In this document: positions 1 through 11,805 of the stretch, piece by piece
How the letters are laid out: every line of letters starts with the position of its first letter
How positions within the stretch are numbered: position 1 is the stretch's first letter
From: Zychaea mexicana
Lineage: Eukaryota > Mucoromycota > Mucoromycetes > Mucorales > Lichtheimiaceae
Direction: 5' to 3'
DNA length: 64,000 nt
NCBI RefSeq assembly: GCF_025766255.1
Contig: NW_026516668.1
Location: forward strand, 434,001-498,000
Notes under the pieces: generated by a model
What the model was told of the DNA's origin: nothing
The model's database searches: none
What the model saw: only the letters and a program-made list of their open reading frames with translations
Translations under genes and position numbers: made by a program

Positions 1-708
1 TTTTCTTCCGCACTGAAAGAAAGCGTGAATTGCTGAATGTATATACAATAGCACTAAATGCATCTTTACATTAGCCTGATATTCTATTATAGCCAGTACA
101 AAGAGAAAAACAACGAAAATCTGGAAATAAATCCAAAAAAGCAAAAAAAAAATCCAAAAAAAAAAATCCAAAAAAAAAATCACGAAAACAAGCGTCGCAA
201 AATATGGAGTTGCCAGTGGTGATGTATGGCTGATGCTCTATACCGGTTCCATTACAGTATAACAAGCAATCATTGAAGTATACAAGGTATGTATACCCGT
301 TGAATATAACCCAGACGTAGAAAATGTGAGTGATTCGATTACCTAGACTACTGTACGTCTTTCGAACCATATAGTAGTAGTGGGCTATTATCGATTTATC
401 AACATCGATATACTGAATAACCACGTTCAACTAGGGCCTGCCTTCAAGAGCCATTGATAGCATCTTACCTTGAAAACGCATTCCCTGACAAGTGGTTATA
501 AACAGTAAGCACAAACACTTCTTCTATCTTCTTGCTTATAAGGCTACTAAATTTGAAAGGTTTTTCTTAGCAACATCCGCATTCGTCAATTGTCACTCAC
601 GTCTTTGTTCCTCGTATCATATTGCGACGTGACTTGTTCTTCAATCCATTCAACTGTTCGCATCGCGCGTCAGCTCCATACTGCTGCTTCTCTTTTTTTT
701 CTGCTTTT
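1..708. other. AT-rich flank, no supported gene
   Basis: No gene is supported here. Poly-A tracts at about 130-190 force a low-complexity open frame on the minus strand that looks non-coding. The last part is probably the upstream region of the CAF-1-like fragment that follows. Confidence 0.5.
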
Positions 709-1053
709 GATGAGAGTGCCAGCGCCTGAAACACCAGAACATCAACAATTTCAAATGGCAGCACAACAGCTTCAAGCCGGTAAGAAACTCCTCATACACT
801 GCAGCAAAGAGTAACTAAAGATAAGAAAAATCCCTTGCTAATTGTTATCGCTCAATCATTTAGAACAGTGCGTGTGGATGCTGCACCCTCAATCTCTGTA
901 AGTGTTAAAAGCTTCATTCGAGAATTGAGAAGAATCAACTGCTGACATTTATTTTGAAATTTCAGTATACAAGAATCCTCCACTACTTAAAGACGGTAAA
1001 CTAACATTTGGAAAACCAAAGTTACGAGTAGATTTACGAAGTTATAGCAGAAC
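709..1053 (+). pseudogene. Possible 5' exons of the CAF-1 large-subunit pseudogene
   Basis: Three short exons with plausible GT..AG borders can be read. One starts at ATG 709 (MRVPAPETPEHQQF) and ends at about 779; the second lies at about 864-898; the third lies at about 964-1053 and encodes KDGKLTFGKPKLRVDL before a GTACGT donor. They share strand with the CAF-1 fragments that resume at 12181 behind a good TAG acceptor, so the repeat array and the transposon would together form one 11.1-kb intron-like insertion. The link to CAF-1 rests on position, strand and a weak resemblance of the KDGKLTF block to N-termini of CAF-1 large subunits. It could instead be an unrelated small gene. Confidence 0.4.
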
Positions 1054-1206
1054 GTACGTTTTACCCTTTCTCACTGCCTTTAAAGAGGAAGCGATCAAAA
1101 GGCTCATGATGCTTTTGATTTTTTACCAAACCAAGCCGAATTCTTGTAGGAGTCAAGGTGTTCCGCCTGCATCGTGCCCGATTATAAACAGCAACTACAA
1201 TCTGTA

Positions 1207-1379
1207 TCTTAATTAAGCACTGTGCCGTTATGAAAAACCCAAGCTCCGTTATAAATTAAGCAGTGTGCCGTTGTAGAAAATATCAAGCCCCGTTGTGGAT
1301 TAAGTACTGTGCCGTTGCACGGAGTAAAGCCCGTTATGAATTAGGCACTGTGCCGTTATGAAAAACCCAAGCGCCGTTA
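1207..1379 (+). repeat. Tandem repeat array, left block
   Basis: Four imperfect copies of a roughly 40-45 bp unit built around ATTAAGCACTGTGCCGTTA and a second CCGTTAT, all in the same orientation. The same unit in the same orientation continues at 12037-12170 on the far side of the transposon, so one array was split by the insertion. The intact junction CCGTTATAAATTAAGCAG near 1244-1261 shows the target site before insertion. Confidence 0.85.
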
Positions 1380-1381
1380 TA

Positions 1382-1560
1382 CAGGATTTTTCCTAATGAT
1401 TGGCGAGGGTTTTTTTCCCATCATAGCGGTGCTTTTTACCATATTGCCGTTGGGGGGTGCCTTTGATTGGCAGTGTGTTTTTGTGATTGGCAGGAGGTGA
1501 AAATTACAATGGCGGTGTAATTTTAAGATGTTGGCAGATTTATGAAATTCATATTGGCGG
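1382..1560 (+). repeat. Terminal inverted repeat, left
   Basis: About 180 bp that match, as inverse complement, the last part of the element at about 11850-12036, with small differences. The block contains one copy of the subterminal motif GGAGGTGAAAATTACAATGG. Homology to the right end stops at about 1560, just before the palindrome arm. Confidence 0.85.
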
Positions 1561-1576
1561 CTCACTTCAGTTTTTT

Positions 1577-2019
1577 AAAGCTGAATCTAGTTCAAACACA
1601 AGCAAAAAGAAAAATCCTGGACGGCCTCGTAGTAACAAACTCAAAAAAAAAAAACAGTAATAAAACCAAGAGGTATATGTTGTTAAATTGAATAGATTAT
1701 CAGTTCATAATAGTTACGTTAGGTTATTTAGATGCCATACTTTATAGGTCTAAACAGACGATATACATACTTCCAAATCGTTGAACTCATTGAGCTCATA
1801 CAAAATGTAACTTTAGGTGCTGCTCAAGCTTCTCACATGCTCCGAATTCCAGAAAGGACCGCTCAGCGATATGGTGCACGATTTCGAGATGAAGAAGCCT
1901 ATTTGCAAAGTCAATTTAAAAAACCTGAACGCCTACATCCTATATTAACGAATGAACTCTCATTGTTCTTACAAGATCCATACGACAAGAAGTCTTCAGC
2001 GACACTTGAGCCGGCTTAA
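1577..2019 (+). pseudogene. Tc1/IS630-like transposase fragment, left copy (5' truncated)
   Basis: The fragment starts abruptly inside the exon encoding a Lys-rich GRPRSNK stretch, followed by an intron ending TTATTTAG at 1731 and an exon at 1732-2019. That exon encodes an HTH domain typical of Tc1/IS630 transposases (AAQASHMLRIPERTAQRYGA). The frame stops at 2019 after about 95 residues and no DDE domain follows. The run of twelve A near 1643 leaves the two exons out of frame with each other; the right copy has nine A with the same consequence. This is a remnant, not a working transposase. Confidence 0.75.
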
Positions 2020-2528
2020 GGTCAACTATGGGAACACTTTACAGCGTCGATCACTCTGAGTGATCTTTTCAGTTTGTTTCAACAATTCTTATATTATTTC
2101 ATTGACTTATCAACTAGTTTATTAGCTAAACTTTCAGCATTGAGACTATTATTGATTTCTCAGTGTCGTAAAACACTTTTCACTTGACACTTTCTTTCAT
2201 TTGAAAGTAGTTTTACTATAACAAAAGTCGCCACAAATGATATTGTTGCTAATGCTCACTACTTTCTTAAATCATTATACTTGATAATCCACACACAAAA
2301 CAAACTTAAAACAACCTGTTACAATGTAATAATCATTGGCTAGTTCCTCTGTATTAATTTGATATACTCCAAATATGCACAGGACATATGATATATAGCA
2401 AAAATATAATTCGGTATTTTACAAACTTCATATGCAAAGCTTACAATTATTCAATCAATTACTTTTTATTGTTATCCTCATAAGTCATACAACTACTAAT
2501 ACATTTAATATCCATCCATCATATCTCT
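2020..2528. other. AT-rich spacer between convergent remnants, left arm
   Basis: About 500 bp with no coding signal on either strand. It separates the 3' ends of the transposase remnant and the cargo gene. A transposase catalytic domain would be expected here and is absent. Confidence 0.6.
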
Positions 2529-4873
2529 TTATTCTTGTTCGCTTACAACTTCTTCCTCTTCATCATGTGTATCATCTTCATCATCGGTATCTTCATCATG
2601 TGTATCATCTTCATCATCGGTATCTTCATCATGTGTATCATCTTTATCATCGGTATCTTCATCACTGGTATCATGTTTGTTGCAAAGTGTTTGGAGAGGG
2701 CTGATCCAGTCTTGCATAATAATCGGCTTGGTACTTTTTTTTTGTTTCCACCATGTATAATCTTTCGCATTTTACTTGTTTCGAACGAACTTTTAGAATA
2801 AGATGCTTGAAAGGTGTTTAAGTCCTCTAACATGACCTTTTTAAGTATAAAAACATTACCGATAAGTATATATAATCAGTTTAGATAAAAAATATAAATT
2901 AAAAAAATGACATACGTGAAGTTTGGTAAGACATTGTACTGCGTCGCCTATAACACCGTTCTTGATTTGTAATAATGTTTGCGGATATGTGAAGCTACCA
3001 ATTTCATCAAGACAATATACTTTTTTATCTACTAGGGTCAAGCAATAAATGTAACAAGTAAGACTCATTACTTGGACAATGGTGAGACGGATGAATTGAA
3101 CTTGGGATGGTGTTATGTAGGGCATAGAACGAAGAGTATGATTAAGATGAACTTTGCTAGCAGCCACGGACTTGAGCTTGTCATAGTACAGCTTCGATTC
3201 ATTAGTCGCCGCATCACTAGCAAATTCCCCAGTTATGGCTTCTAACTTGGTCCTATCGTCTATTGTAGATACTAATCGAAGGTCCAAGCGGAGTTTTGAA
3301 TCCATATCGGCATGCTGACTCAACAAACTGTCACCCCTTTAGCAAACTGATTATACATGTTAAATAAAATATTTACAATTTCTTTCACTCTGGCCTTTCC
3401 ATTAATGCCTATATTTACCATTGCAGGAAGTAACTATTGTACTCTCCGAAAAATGACTCAAATATTGGTGACCAATATTTGACGATCAAGCTTTGTTCTG
3501 TACACTGTTTAATATAACTGGATTCTAGCATGTGTGACTTGTGGATGTGTTGCTCCAAACTAAAAAAAACCAGAGTACAACATTATTAATATTATAATTT
3601 TTGAATTCTTTGATTTTCATATAGATAATACGTTACTAACATATGGCGCAGAATATTCTTAACACCTCGTTCTAGTTGATTCTTTGGATCAAACATTGAG
3701 ATATCTTTTAAAGCCTGGATACCAATCCGTTTTCCAGTGATCTTCAACATATATGTCAATATATTATTTAATCATCCACACTATGTTATGCAACACCTTC
3801 CCCCATCCCTAAAAAAGGACCATACCTTGGTCAAATCTGTGATTTGGGTAATGTCAACTTCATATCCGGTGACAGTTGTTTTAAGCTTCTTCATAACGTT
3901 GGATGATAATGATAAATCTAATTTACCAACTTGAGAATCTTGTCCAGAACTTGAAATGTCCAGAATTCCGTTCAATGAAAGACTATCATATCACATTTAT
4001 TAGACAACATTCACAATTTCCAAAATAATTCATACAAAACCCAATAAAGAAATCCATCGACTACCTTTTCAAGTACTTGGATCTATTATCATCACCATTA
4101 AATTGATTTGATAAAGCATATAAATTGCTACCCAAAGTTCCAGATCGTTTAGGTAAAGTAATTTTGTCATGAGCCTAAGTAATTAGCAATAAATCAATTA
4201 CTACTAAGTACATTACAGCCCAGAGGCAAAAAAGACCACTCATATATTCTGTCTAATAATAAAATATATTACCACGAATATAATCTCTTGCGACTTCTTT
4301 TGACGTTTTCTTTGATTATCCTCGATTCTCTTTAATCTTTTCATGGAGCCTCTGTCATTCTAGCACGCAAAAGTTAGATCGATTCATATTTGATATCTTT
4401 ATCTAGTGTTAAAATATTCGCTTCACTTACCGGTTTCTATGCAAAGATTAAAAGACGAATAGGTTAAAATCGTTTTGTCTTCTTTGCATTCATTTATAAT
4501 TACTCTCTTTACAGGCTGTTCAATATTTTATTAATTTTCTAATTTTTAATTTATTTTATATATTTAGTTATTAAGTTTTATTCTTAAATAATAGAAAATG
4601 ATCAATATAATTAGGGGTGGTCAGAGAAAATCTTGAATTTTTGATGACGTTGGTAGCTAGTCATTGAGACGGTAGTCGAAACCCTAGAATGATGGTAATC
4701 ATTCCAAACATTTGCCTACAAATGCCTCAGAAACAGTATTCTTCTTTCTTTACCTTTCGAGCTTTATCTAATAATTCACTTTGCAAAGCAGCCTGCAAAG
4801 ATTCTTGTTGCATACGCAACTTCTCCTTGGAAGCTGTTAATTTTCGCGCTTCTTTTAATATAGAATCTGACAT
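2529..4873 (-). pseudogene. Cargo gene of unknown function, left-arm copy
   Basis: Mirror copy of the gene at 7829-10174, with the ATG at 4871-4873. It shares the same exons and introns and the same frame break at a run of nine identical bases (here T9 near 2739). The one protein-level difference I saw is Ile instead of Thr in the block after LRLDLRLVST. See the right copy for the structure. Confidence 0.7.
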
Positions 4874-5621
4874 GGTTTTCGAAAATAAAAGTAAAAAAGA
4901 TTCAATAAGGAATAGTTTTCTGAGTGTGCATCGGAAAGGAAAAAAAATTGAATGCGCAGGACTTCACGACTTCAAAGGATGCTGATTTCCGATAAACATT
5001 TATAGAACTTTCGTAACAAACAAACGATAGTTTAATATTGTTCTTTGAAACTTATTGATTTATTATTGTCCCTTGATTCACTTTATTGTCTGATTATATA
5101 ATAAACAACATCATGTTCTTTATATATACCTCCAAAATCAAGTCAAGTTCTTAATGGGTTTTTCATAAACTTTATTATAAACATGATAAGAAAACCAGTA
5201 GATATGAATTAATCATCTGAGGCATTGCTAAAAAATATTTTCTTGCTTTGCTAGTTTCCTTTCAAAGTTGGACAAAATTCCCAAATATTCCTACGGATAT
5301 ACCCATAAATATTATACATTTCTGATAGCAAGATCATTTCGAACCACTACATTTAAGTCTTGTGCCACCCTATCTTACCTATTACTGTTGATTATAAACA
5401 AAAAGATTGAAATTAAAGTATGTTGCTAATAAAAGTTACAAGGACTGAAGAGGCAAAAGTCTACCTCCAATCAACATGTCACTCTATTTGTAAAGTTTAT
5501 TGTAATGAGTTGAACATCCAAAATATTATTTCTATTTTACAGCAATGGTAACGAAAGTAAGTCATTGGTTATTCATTTTTTACATCTGGTATTCATAACA
5601 TGCATCAAAGGAACCGGATAG

Positions 5622-5897
5622 TGTTGCAAGAACCAGCCCATTGACCAAATTCAATGGCCACTAATCTAGCAGTGTTCACTTAAAAGTCATCAAACTCCTA
5701 AGCTACTAGCCCACATCAACACGAAGAAAGGAACATGAGCACTTGCAACAGATGGCCATGTGTATCTTTGATACCAAATTATCTCTCGTAGTGCTAGCAC
5801 TACGCCTGTACAGTAACCTGGTATTATGATCCCAATGTTTCTATCTAGGCATACACAACTGTTGCAAGTGCAGTTCTTTCTATTCATCAGTAAGCCA

Positions 5898-5932
<35 letters not shown>

Positions 5933-6162
5933 CATGTAATTCGTTAGAACCAATCGGCAATAAATAAAATAGTCTGATGCAAACAAGAAATTATATATAT
6001 GTACACTTGCCTTCAAATATGTATAGCATCGATGGAATAGTGTTGCATGAACCAGCACATTGACCAAATTCAGTGGCCACTAATCTAGCAGTGTTTACTT
6101 AAAAGTCATCAAACTCCCAAGCTACCAGTCCACATCAACATGAAGAAAGGAACATAAGCGCT
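5622..6162. repeat. Nested ~120-bp direct repeat, left arm
   Basis: A segment of about 120 bp at 5622-5742 recurs at 6042-6162 in the same orientation at roughly 90% identity. Both contain TTGACCAAATTCA and CTAATCTAGCAGTGTT. About 300 bp including the microsatellite lie between them. The right arm mirrors the arrangement. Confidence 0.8.
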
Positions 6163-6308
6163 TGGGAGGACATTCAGCTACATTAGAGTTTTTAAAAGTA
6201 TTTATTTATACATTATTTTATATATAACATAATTTATGATCTATTTTTTTTAACATTTTTATTTTTATTTTTTTTAAATGCTAAGACTTCTAATACATCA
6301 TATGACCC

Positions 6309-6394
6309 CGAAAAGTTGAAAAATAATTAACAATTTTTTATTACTTTTCTTTTTCATAATTTATTATTGAATAATAAAAATAAACAAACAAAAA
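6309..6394. other. Palindrome spacer
   Basis: About 86 bp of unpaired AT-rich sequence separate the two arms. The arm-proximal sequence TGCTAAGACTTCTAATA is matched by its inverse complement on the other side. Confidence 0.85.
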
Positions 6395-6540
6395 AGTCAT
6401 GTGATATATTAGAAGTCTTAGCATTTAAAAAAAATAAAAATAAAAATGTTAAAAAAAATAGATCATAAATTATGTTATATATAAAATAATGTATAAATAA
6501 ATACTTTTAAAAACTCTAATGTAGCTGAATGTCCTCCCAA

Positions 6541-6769
6541 GCGCTTATGTTCCTTTCTTCATGTTGATGTGGACTGGTAGCTTGGGAGTTTGATGACTTT
6601 TAAGTAAACACTGCTAGATTAGTGGCCACTGAATTTGGTCAATGTACTGGTTCATGCAACACTATTCCATCGATGCTATACATATTTGAAGGCAAGTGTA
6701 CATATATATAATTTCTTGTTTGCATCAGACTATTTTATTTATTGCCGATTGGTTCTAACGAATTACATG

Positions 6770-6804
<35 letters not shown>

Positions 6805-7085
6805 TGGCTTACTGATGAATAGAAAGAACTGCACTTGCAACAGTTGTGTATGCCTAGATAGAAACATTGGGATCATAATACCAGGTTACTGTACAGGCGT
6901 AGTGCTAGCACTACGAGAGATAATTTGGTATCAAAGATACACATGGCCATCTGTTGCAAGTGCTCATGTTCCTTTCTTCGTGTTGATGTGGGCTAGTAGC
7001 TTAGGAGTTTGATGACTTTTAAGTGAACACTGCTAGATTAGTGGCCATTGAATTTGGTCAATGGGCTGGTTCTTGCAACACTATC
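6541..7085. repeat. Nested ~120-bp direct repeat, right arm
   Basis: Copies at about 6541-6665 and 6966-7085 share TTTGATGACTTTTAAGT and CTAGATTAGTGGCCA. They mirror the pair in the left arm. Confidence 0.8.
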
Positions 7086-7828
7086 CGGTTCCTTTGATGC
7101 ATGTTATGAATACCAGATGTAAAAAATGAATAACCAATGACTTACTTTCGTTACCATTGCTGTAAAATAGAAATAATATTTTGGATGTTCAACTCATTAC
7201 AATAAACTTTACAAATAGAGTGACATGTTGATTGGAGGTAGACTTTTGCCTCTTCAGTCCTTGTAACTTTTATTAGCAACATACTTTAATTTCAATCTTT
7301 TTGTTTATAATCAACAGTAATAGGTAAGATAGGGTGGCACAAGACTTAAATGTAGTGGTTCGAAATGATCTTGCTATCAGAAATGTATAATATTTATGGG
7401 TATATCCGTAGGAATATTTGGGAATTTTGTCCAACTTTGAAAGGAAACTAGCAAAGCAAGAAAATATTTTTTAGCAATGCCTCAGATGATTAATTCATAT
7501 CTACTGGTTTTCTTATCATGTTTATAATAAAGTTTATGAAAAACCCATTAAGAACTTGACTTGATTTTGGAGGTATATATAAAGGACATGATGTTGTTTA
7601 TTATATAATCAGACAATAAAGTGAATCAAGGGACAATAATAAATCAATAAGTTTCAAAGAACAATATTAAACTATCGTTTGTTTGTTACGAAAGTTCTAT
7701 AAATGTTTATCGGAAATCAGCATCCTTTGAAGTCGTGAAGTCCTGCGCATTCAATTTTTTTTCCTTTCCGATGCACACTCAGAAAACTATTCCTTATTGA
7801 ATCTTTTTTACTTTTATTTTCGAAAACC

Positions 7829-10174
7829 ATGTCAGATTCTATATTAAAAGAAGCGCGAAAATTAACAGCTTCCAAGGAGAAGTTGCGTATGCAACAAGAA
7901 TCTTTGCAGGCTGCTTTGCAAAGTGAATTATTAGATAAAGCTCGAAAGGTAAAGAAAGAAGAATACTGTTTCTGAGGCATTTGTAGGCAAATGTTTGGAA
8001 TGATTACCATCATTCTAGGGTTTCGACTACCGTCTCAATGACTAGCTACCAACGTCATCAAAAATTCAAGATTTTCTCTGACCACCCCTAATTATATTGA
8101 TCATTTTCTATTATTTAAGAATAAAACTTAATAACTAAATATATAAAATAAATTAAAAATTAGAAAATTAATAAAATATTGAACAGCCTGTAAAGAGAGT
8201 AATTATAAATGAATGCAAAGAAGACAAAACGATTTTAACCTATTCGTCTTTTAATCTTTGCATAGAAACCGGTAAGTGAAGCGAATATTTTAACACTAGA
8301 TAAAGATATCAAATATGAATCGATCTAACTTTTGCGTGCTAGAATGACAGAGGCTCCATGAAAAGATTAAAGAGAATCGAGGATAATCAAAGAAAACGTC
8401 AAAAGAAGTCGCAAGAGATTATATTCGTGGTAATATATTGTTATTATTAGACAGAATATATGAGTGGTCTTTTTTGCCTCTGGGCTGTAATGTACTTAGT
8501 AGTAATTGATTTATTGCTAATTACTTAGGCTCATGACAAAATTACTTTACCTAAACGATCTGGAACTTTGGGTAGCAATTTATATGCTTTATCAAATCAA
8601 TTTAATGGTGATGATAATAGATCCAAGTACTTGAAAAGGTAGTCGATGGATTTCTTTATTGGGTTTTGTATGAATTATTTTGGAAATTGTGAATGTTGTC
8701 TAATAAATGTGATATGATAGTCTTTCATTGAACGGAATTCTGGACATTTCAAGTTCTGGACAAGATTCTCAAGTTGGTAAATTAGATTTATCATTATCAT
8801 CCAACGTTATGAAGAAGCTTAAAACAACTGTTACCGGATATGAAGTTGACATTACCCAAATCACAGATTTGACCAAGGTATGGTCCTTTTTTAGGGATGG
8901 GGGAAGGTGTTGCATAACATAGTGTGGATGATTAAATAATATATTGACATATATGTTGAAGATCACTGGAAAACGGATTGGTATCCAGGCTTTAAAAGAT
9001 ATCTCAATGTTTGATCCAAAGAATCAACTAGAACGAGGTGTTAAGAATATTCTGCGCCATATGTTAGTAACGTATTATCTATATGAAAATCAAAGAATTC
9101 AAAAATTATAATATTAATAATGTTGTACTCTGGTTTTTTTTAGTTTGGAGCAACACATCCACAAGTCACACATGCTAGAATCCAGTTATATTAAACAGTG
9201 TACAGAACAAAGCTTGATCGTCAAATATTGGTCACCAATATTTGAGTCATTTTTCGGAGAGTACAATAGTTACTTCCTGCAATGGTAAATATAGGCATTA
9301 ATGGAAAGGCCAGAGTGAAAGAAATTGTAAATATTTTATTTAACATGTATAATCAGTTTGCTAAAGGGGTGACAGTTTGTTGAGTCAGCATGCCGATATG
9401 GATTCAAAACTCCGCTTGGACCTTCGATTAGTATCTACAACAGACGATAGGACCAAGTTAGAAGCCATAACTGGGGAATTTGCTAGTGATGCGGCGACTA
9501 ATGAATCGAAGCTGTACTATGACAAGCTCAAGTCCGTGGCTGCTAGCAAAGTTCATCTTAATCATACTCTTCGTTCTATGCCCTACATAACACCATCCCA
9601 AGTTCAATTCATCCGTCTCACCATTGTCCAAGTAATGAGTCTTACTTGTTACATTTATTGCTTGACCCTAGTAGATAAAAAAGTATATTGTCTTGATGAA
9701 ATTGGTAGCTTCACATATCCGCAAACATTATTACAAATCAAGAACGGTGTTATAGGCGACGCAGTACAATGTCTTACCAAACTTCACGTATGTCATTTTT
9801 TTAATTTATATTTTTTATCTAAACTGATTATATATACTTATCGGTAATGTTTTTATACTTAAAAAGGTCATGTTAGAGGACTTAAACACCTTTCAAGCAT
9901 CTTATTCTAAAAGTTCGTTCGAAACAAGTAAAATGCGAAAGATTATACATGGTGGAAACAAAAAAAAAGTACCAAGCCGATTATTATGCAAGACTGGATC
10001 AGCCCTCTCCAAACACTTTGCAACAAACATGATACCAGTGATGAAGATACCGATGATAAAGATGATACACATGATGAAGATACCGATGATGAAGATGATA
10101 CACATGATGAAGATACCGATGATGAAGATGATACACATGATGAAGAGGAAGAAGTTGTAAGCGAACAAGAATAA
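7829..10174 (+). pseudogene. Cargo gene of unknown function, right-arm copy
   Basis: It reads from ATG 7829 (MSDSILKEARKLTASKEKLR) through about eight exons, including a likely 6-nt microexon at about 8270. Intron 9285-9366 joins FLQW to GDSLLSQHADMD in frame. Blocks include GEYNSYFLQW, KVHLNHTLRSMPYITPSQ and LVDKKVYCLDEIGSF. I associate this pattern with a family of uncharacterised proteins expanded in Mucorales; that is from memory and no function is known to me. After HGGNKKK a run of nine A moves the frame. The alternative frame carries MQDWISPLQT and an acidic DEDTDDEDD tail to 10174, which looks like the original C-terminus. Both arms share the break, so it predates the duplication or was homogenised. 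It converges on the transposase remnant. Confidence 0.7.
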
Positions 10175-10683
10175 AGAGATATGATGGATGGATATTAAAT
10201 GTATTAGTAGTTGTATGACTTATGAGGATAACAATAAAAAGTAATTGATTGAATAATTGTAAGCTTTGCATATGAAGTTTGTAAAATACCGAATTATATT
10301 TTTGCTATATATCATATGTCCTGTGCATATTTGGAGTATATCAAATTAATACAGAGGAACTAGCCAATGATTATTACATTGTAACAGGTTGTTTTAAGTT
10401 TGTTTTGTGTGTGGATTATCAAGTATAATGATTTAAGAAAGTAGTGAGCATTAGCAACAATATCATTTGTGGCGACTTTTGTTATAGTAAAACTACTTTC
10501 AAATGAAAGAAAGTGTCAAGTGAAAAGTGTTTTACGACACTGAGAAATCAATAATAGTCTCAATGCTGAAAGTTTAGCTAATAAACTAGTTGATAAGTCA
10601 ATGAAATAATATAAGAATTGTTGAAACAAGCTGAAAAGATCACTCAGAGTGATCGACGCTGTAAAGTGTTCCCATAGTTGACC
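10175..10683. other. AT-rich spacer between convergent remnants, right arm
   Basis: Mirror of 2020-2528. I see no gene in it. Confidence 0.6.
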
Positions 10684-11487
10684 TTAAGCCGGCTCAAGTG
10701 TCGCTGAAGACTTCTTGTCGTATGGATCTTGTAAGAACAATGAGAGTTCATTCGTTAATATAGGATGTAGGCGTTCAGGTTTTTTAAATTGACTTTGCAA
10801 ATAGGCTTCTTCATCTCGAAATCGTGCACCATATCGCTGAGCGGTCCTTTCTGGAATTCGGAGCATGTGAGAAGCTTGAGCAGCACCTAAAGTTACATTT
10901 TGTATGAGCTCAATGAGTTCAACGATTTGGAAGTATGTATATCGTCTGTTTAGACCTATAAAGTATGGCATCTAAATAACCTAACGTAACTATTATGAAC
11001 TGATAATCTATTCAATTTAACAACATATACCTCTTGGTTTTATTACTGTTTTTTTTTGAGTTTGTTACTACGAGGCCGTCCAGGATTTTTCTTTTTGCTT
11101 GTGTTTGAACTAGATTCAGCTTTTTGTTGCTGAAGAATATTAGGTACGTCGGTTTCTATTTCATAAATTTCATGCTGAAACATGTGTATATTTTATACTG
11201 TTAATCGAATGTTTTTTATTTTTTACCTTCTCTGAATTATTTGGTCGTTTCGCCATTGACAGCAATGAGTATACACTGTCTTTTCCTGCATTGGTCTCAA
11301 TATTCAAAATACGATATAGATCTTCTGCTTCAATGTTTCCTTCCATAATTTCATCAACTTCTAGCTTATCAATATCTCCTATATCGTCTTCGTTGGCATA
11401 CGGTAACTCTGGGTCTTCTATACTCATTTCCTGCTTTCCATCTTCACAAAGCATAGGTGTATAATACTTATTACAGGCAGAATACAT
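10684..11487 (-). pseudogene. Tc1/IS630-like transposase remnant, right copy (no DDE domain)
   Basis: Exon 1 runs from ATG at 11487 to about 11227 (acidic, MYSACNKYYTPMLCEDGKQE). Exon 2 starts at about 11174 (HEIYEIETDVPNILQQQKAE, then a basic GRPRSNK stretch). Exon 3 is 10971-10684 with the HTH. Exons 2 and 3 do not join in frame because the A run at about 11050 is nine long, and an in-frame TAA follows. The protein stops after the HTH and FKKPERLHPILTNELSLFLQ, where Tc1-family proteins would continue into the DDE nuclease. It may still be a DNA-binding fragment of the terminal repeats; that is inference. Confidence 0.7.
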
Positions 11488-11805
11488 TATTATAGACTGT
11501 TTGTAAAAGAAAGAAAAAAGAAGACGCTAATACTCTTGTTTAGCTTTTGTTAACAAAAAGCGGCCGTTTATTTTAAAAAGGTAATTCCTTGGCATGTTTT
11601 CTTGTAAAGAAAGCACATAATGGCTTTTTAATGAATCAATGTCATTATGATACTTTTGTCGTTTTCCTGAATTCTGATCTATTATACAAAAAATGTGTTG
11701 CCATACTAATAATATTGAGATGCCAAATCTTAAATTTCAGACATCAGGCTGGAAAAAAACAAGCGCCAAATAAAAAAAATAACCCAGCGCCTAATTGATT
11801 AAAAT
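11488..11805. other. 5' flank of the transposase remnant
   Basis: Unique to the right side. It probably holds the promoter of the transposase remnant. A 69-codon open frame here has no recognisable features. Confidence 0.45.

Larger units (their letters stand above)
1577..6308 (+). repeat. Palindrome, left arm
   Basis: This arm is the inverse complement of the right arm (about 6395-11126) over about 4.7 kb. By eye I found only a handful of differences: an Ile/Thr change in the cargo gene, single-base changes near 2084, 5115 and 6056, a small indel near 4258, and an A12 versus A9 run near 1643. The arm begins inside exon 2 of the transposase remnant. Confidence 0.93.
4874..7828. other. Central non-coding part of the palindrome
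   Basis: Very AT-rich DNA between the two divergent cargo genes. It holds nested direct repeats, a (CA)n(TA)n microsatellite in each arm (about 5898-5935 and 6767-6804) and the palindrome centre. The open frames of 125 and 98 residues in each arm run through these repeats or over the cargo-gene start and do not look like proteins. Confidence 0.7.
6395..11126 (-). repeat. Palindrome, right arm
   Basis: Inverse complement of 1577-6308. Beyond 11126 the right side continues with 5' exons of the transposase remnant that the left side lacks, so the duplication is asymmetric at its outer edge. Confidence 0.93.

Noticed and set aside
5690..7012. Two 125-residue open frames, one per arm (5690-6067 and 6635-7012)
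   Set aside because: They run through a (CA)n(TA)n microsatellite and the nested direct repeats and lack protein-like conservation.
5622..7085. Direct repeats as LTRs of a retrotransposon
   Set aside because: Only about 300 bp lie between copies, with no reverse transcriptase, primer-binding site or TG..CA ends seen.
1577..11126. The palindrome as a long-read fold-back artefact
   Set aside because: The arms differ at several bases and by small indels, the spacer is asymmetric, and unique sequence plus matching transposon ends lie outside both arms. An artefact would be exact and would not end in a TA duplication. Not fully excluded without reads.
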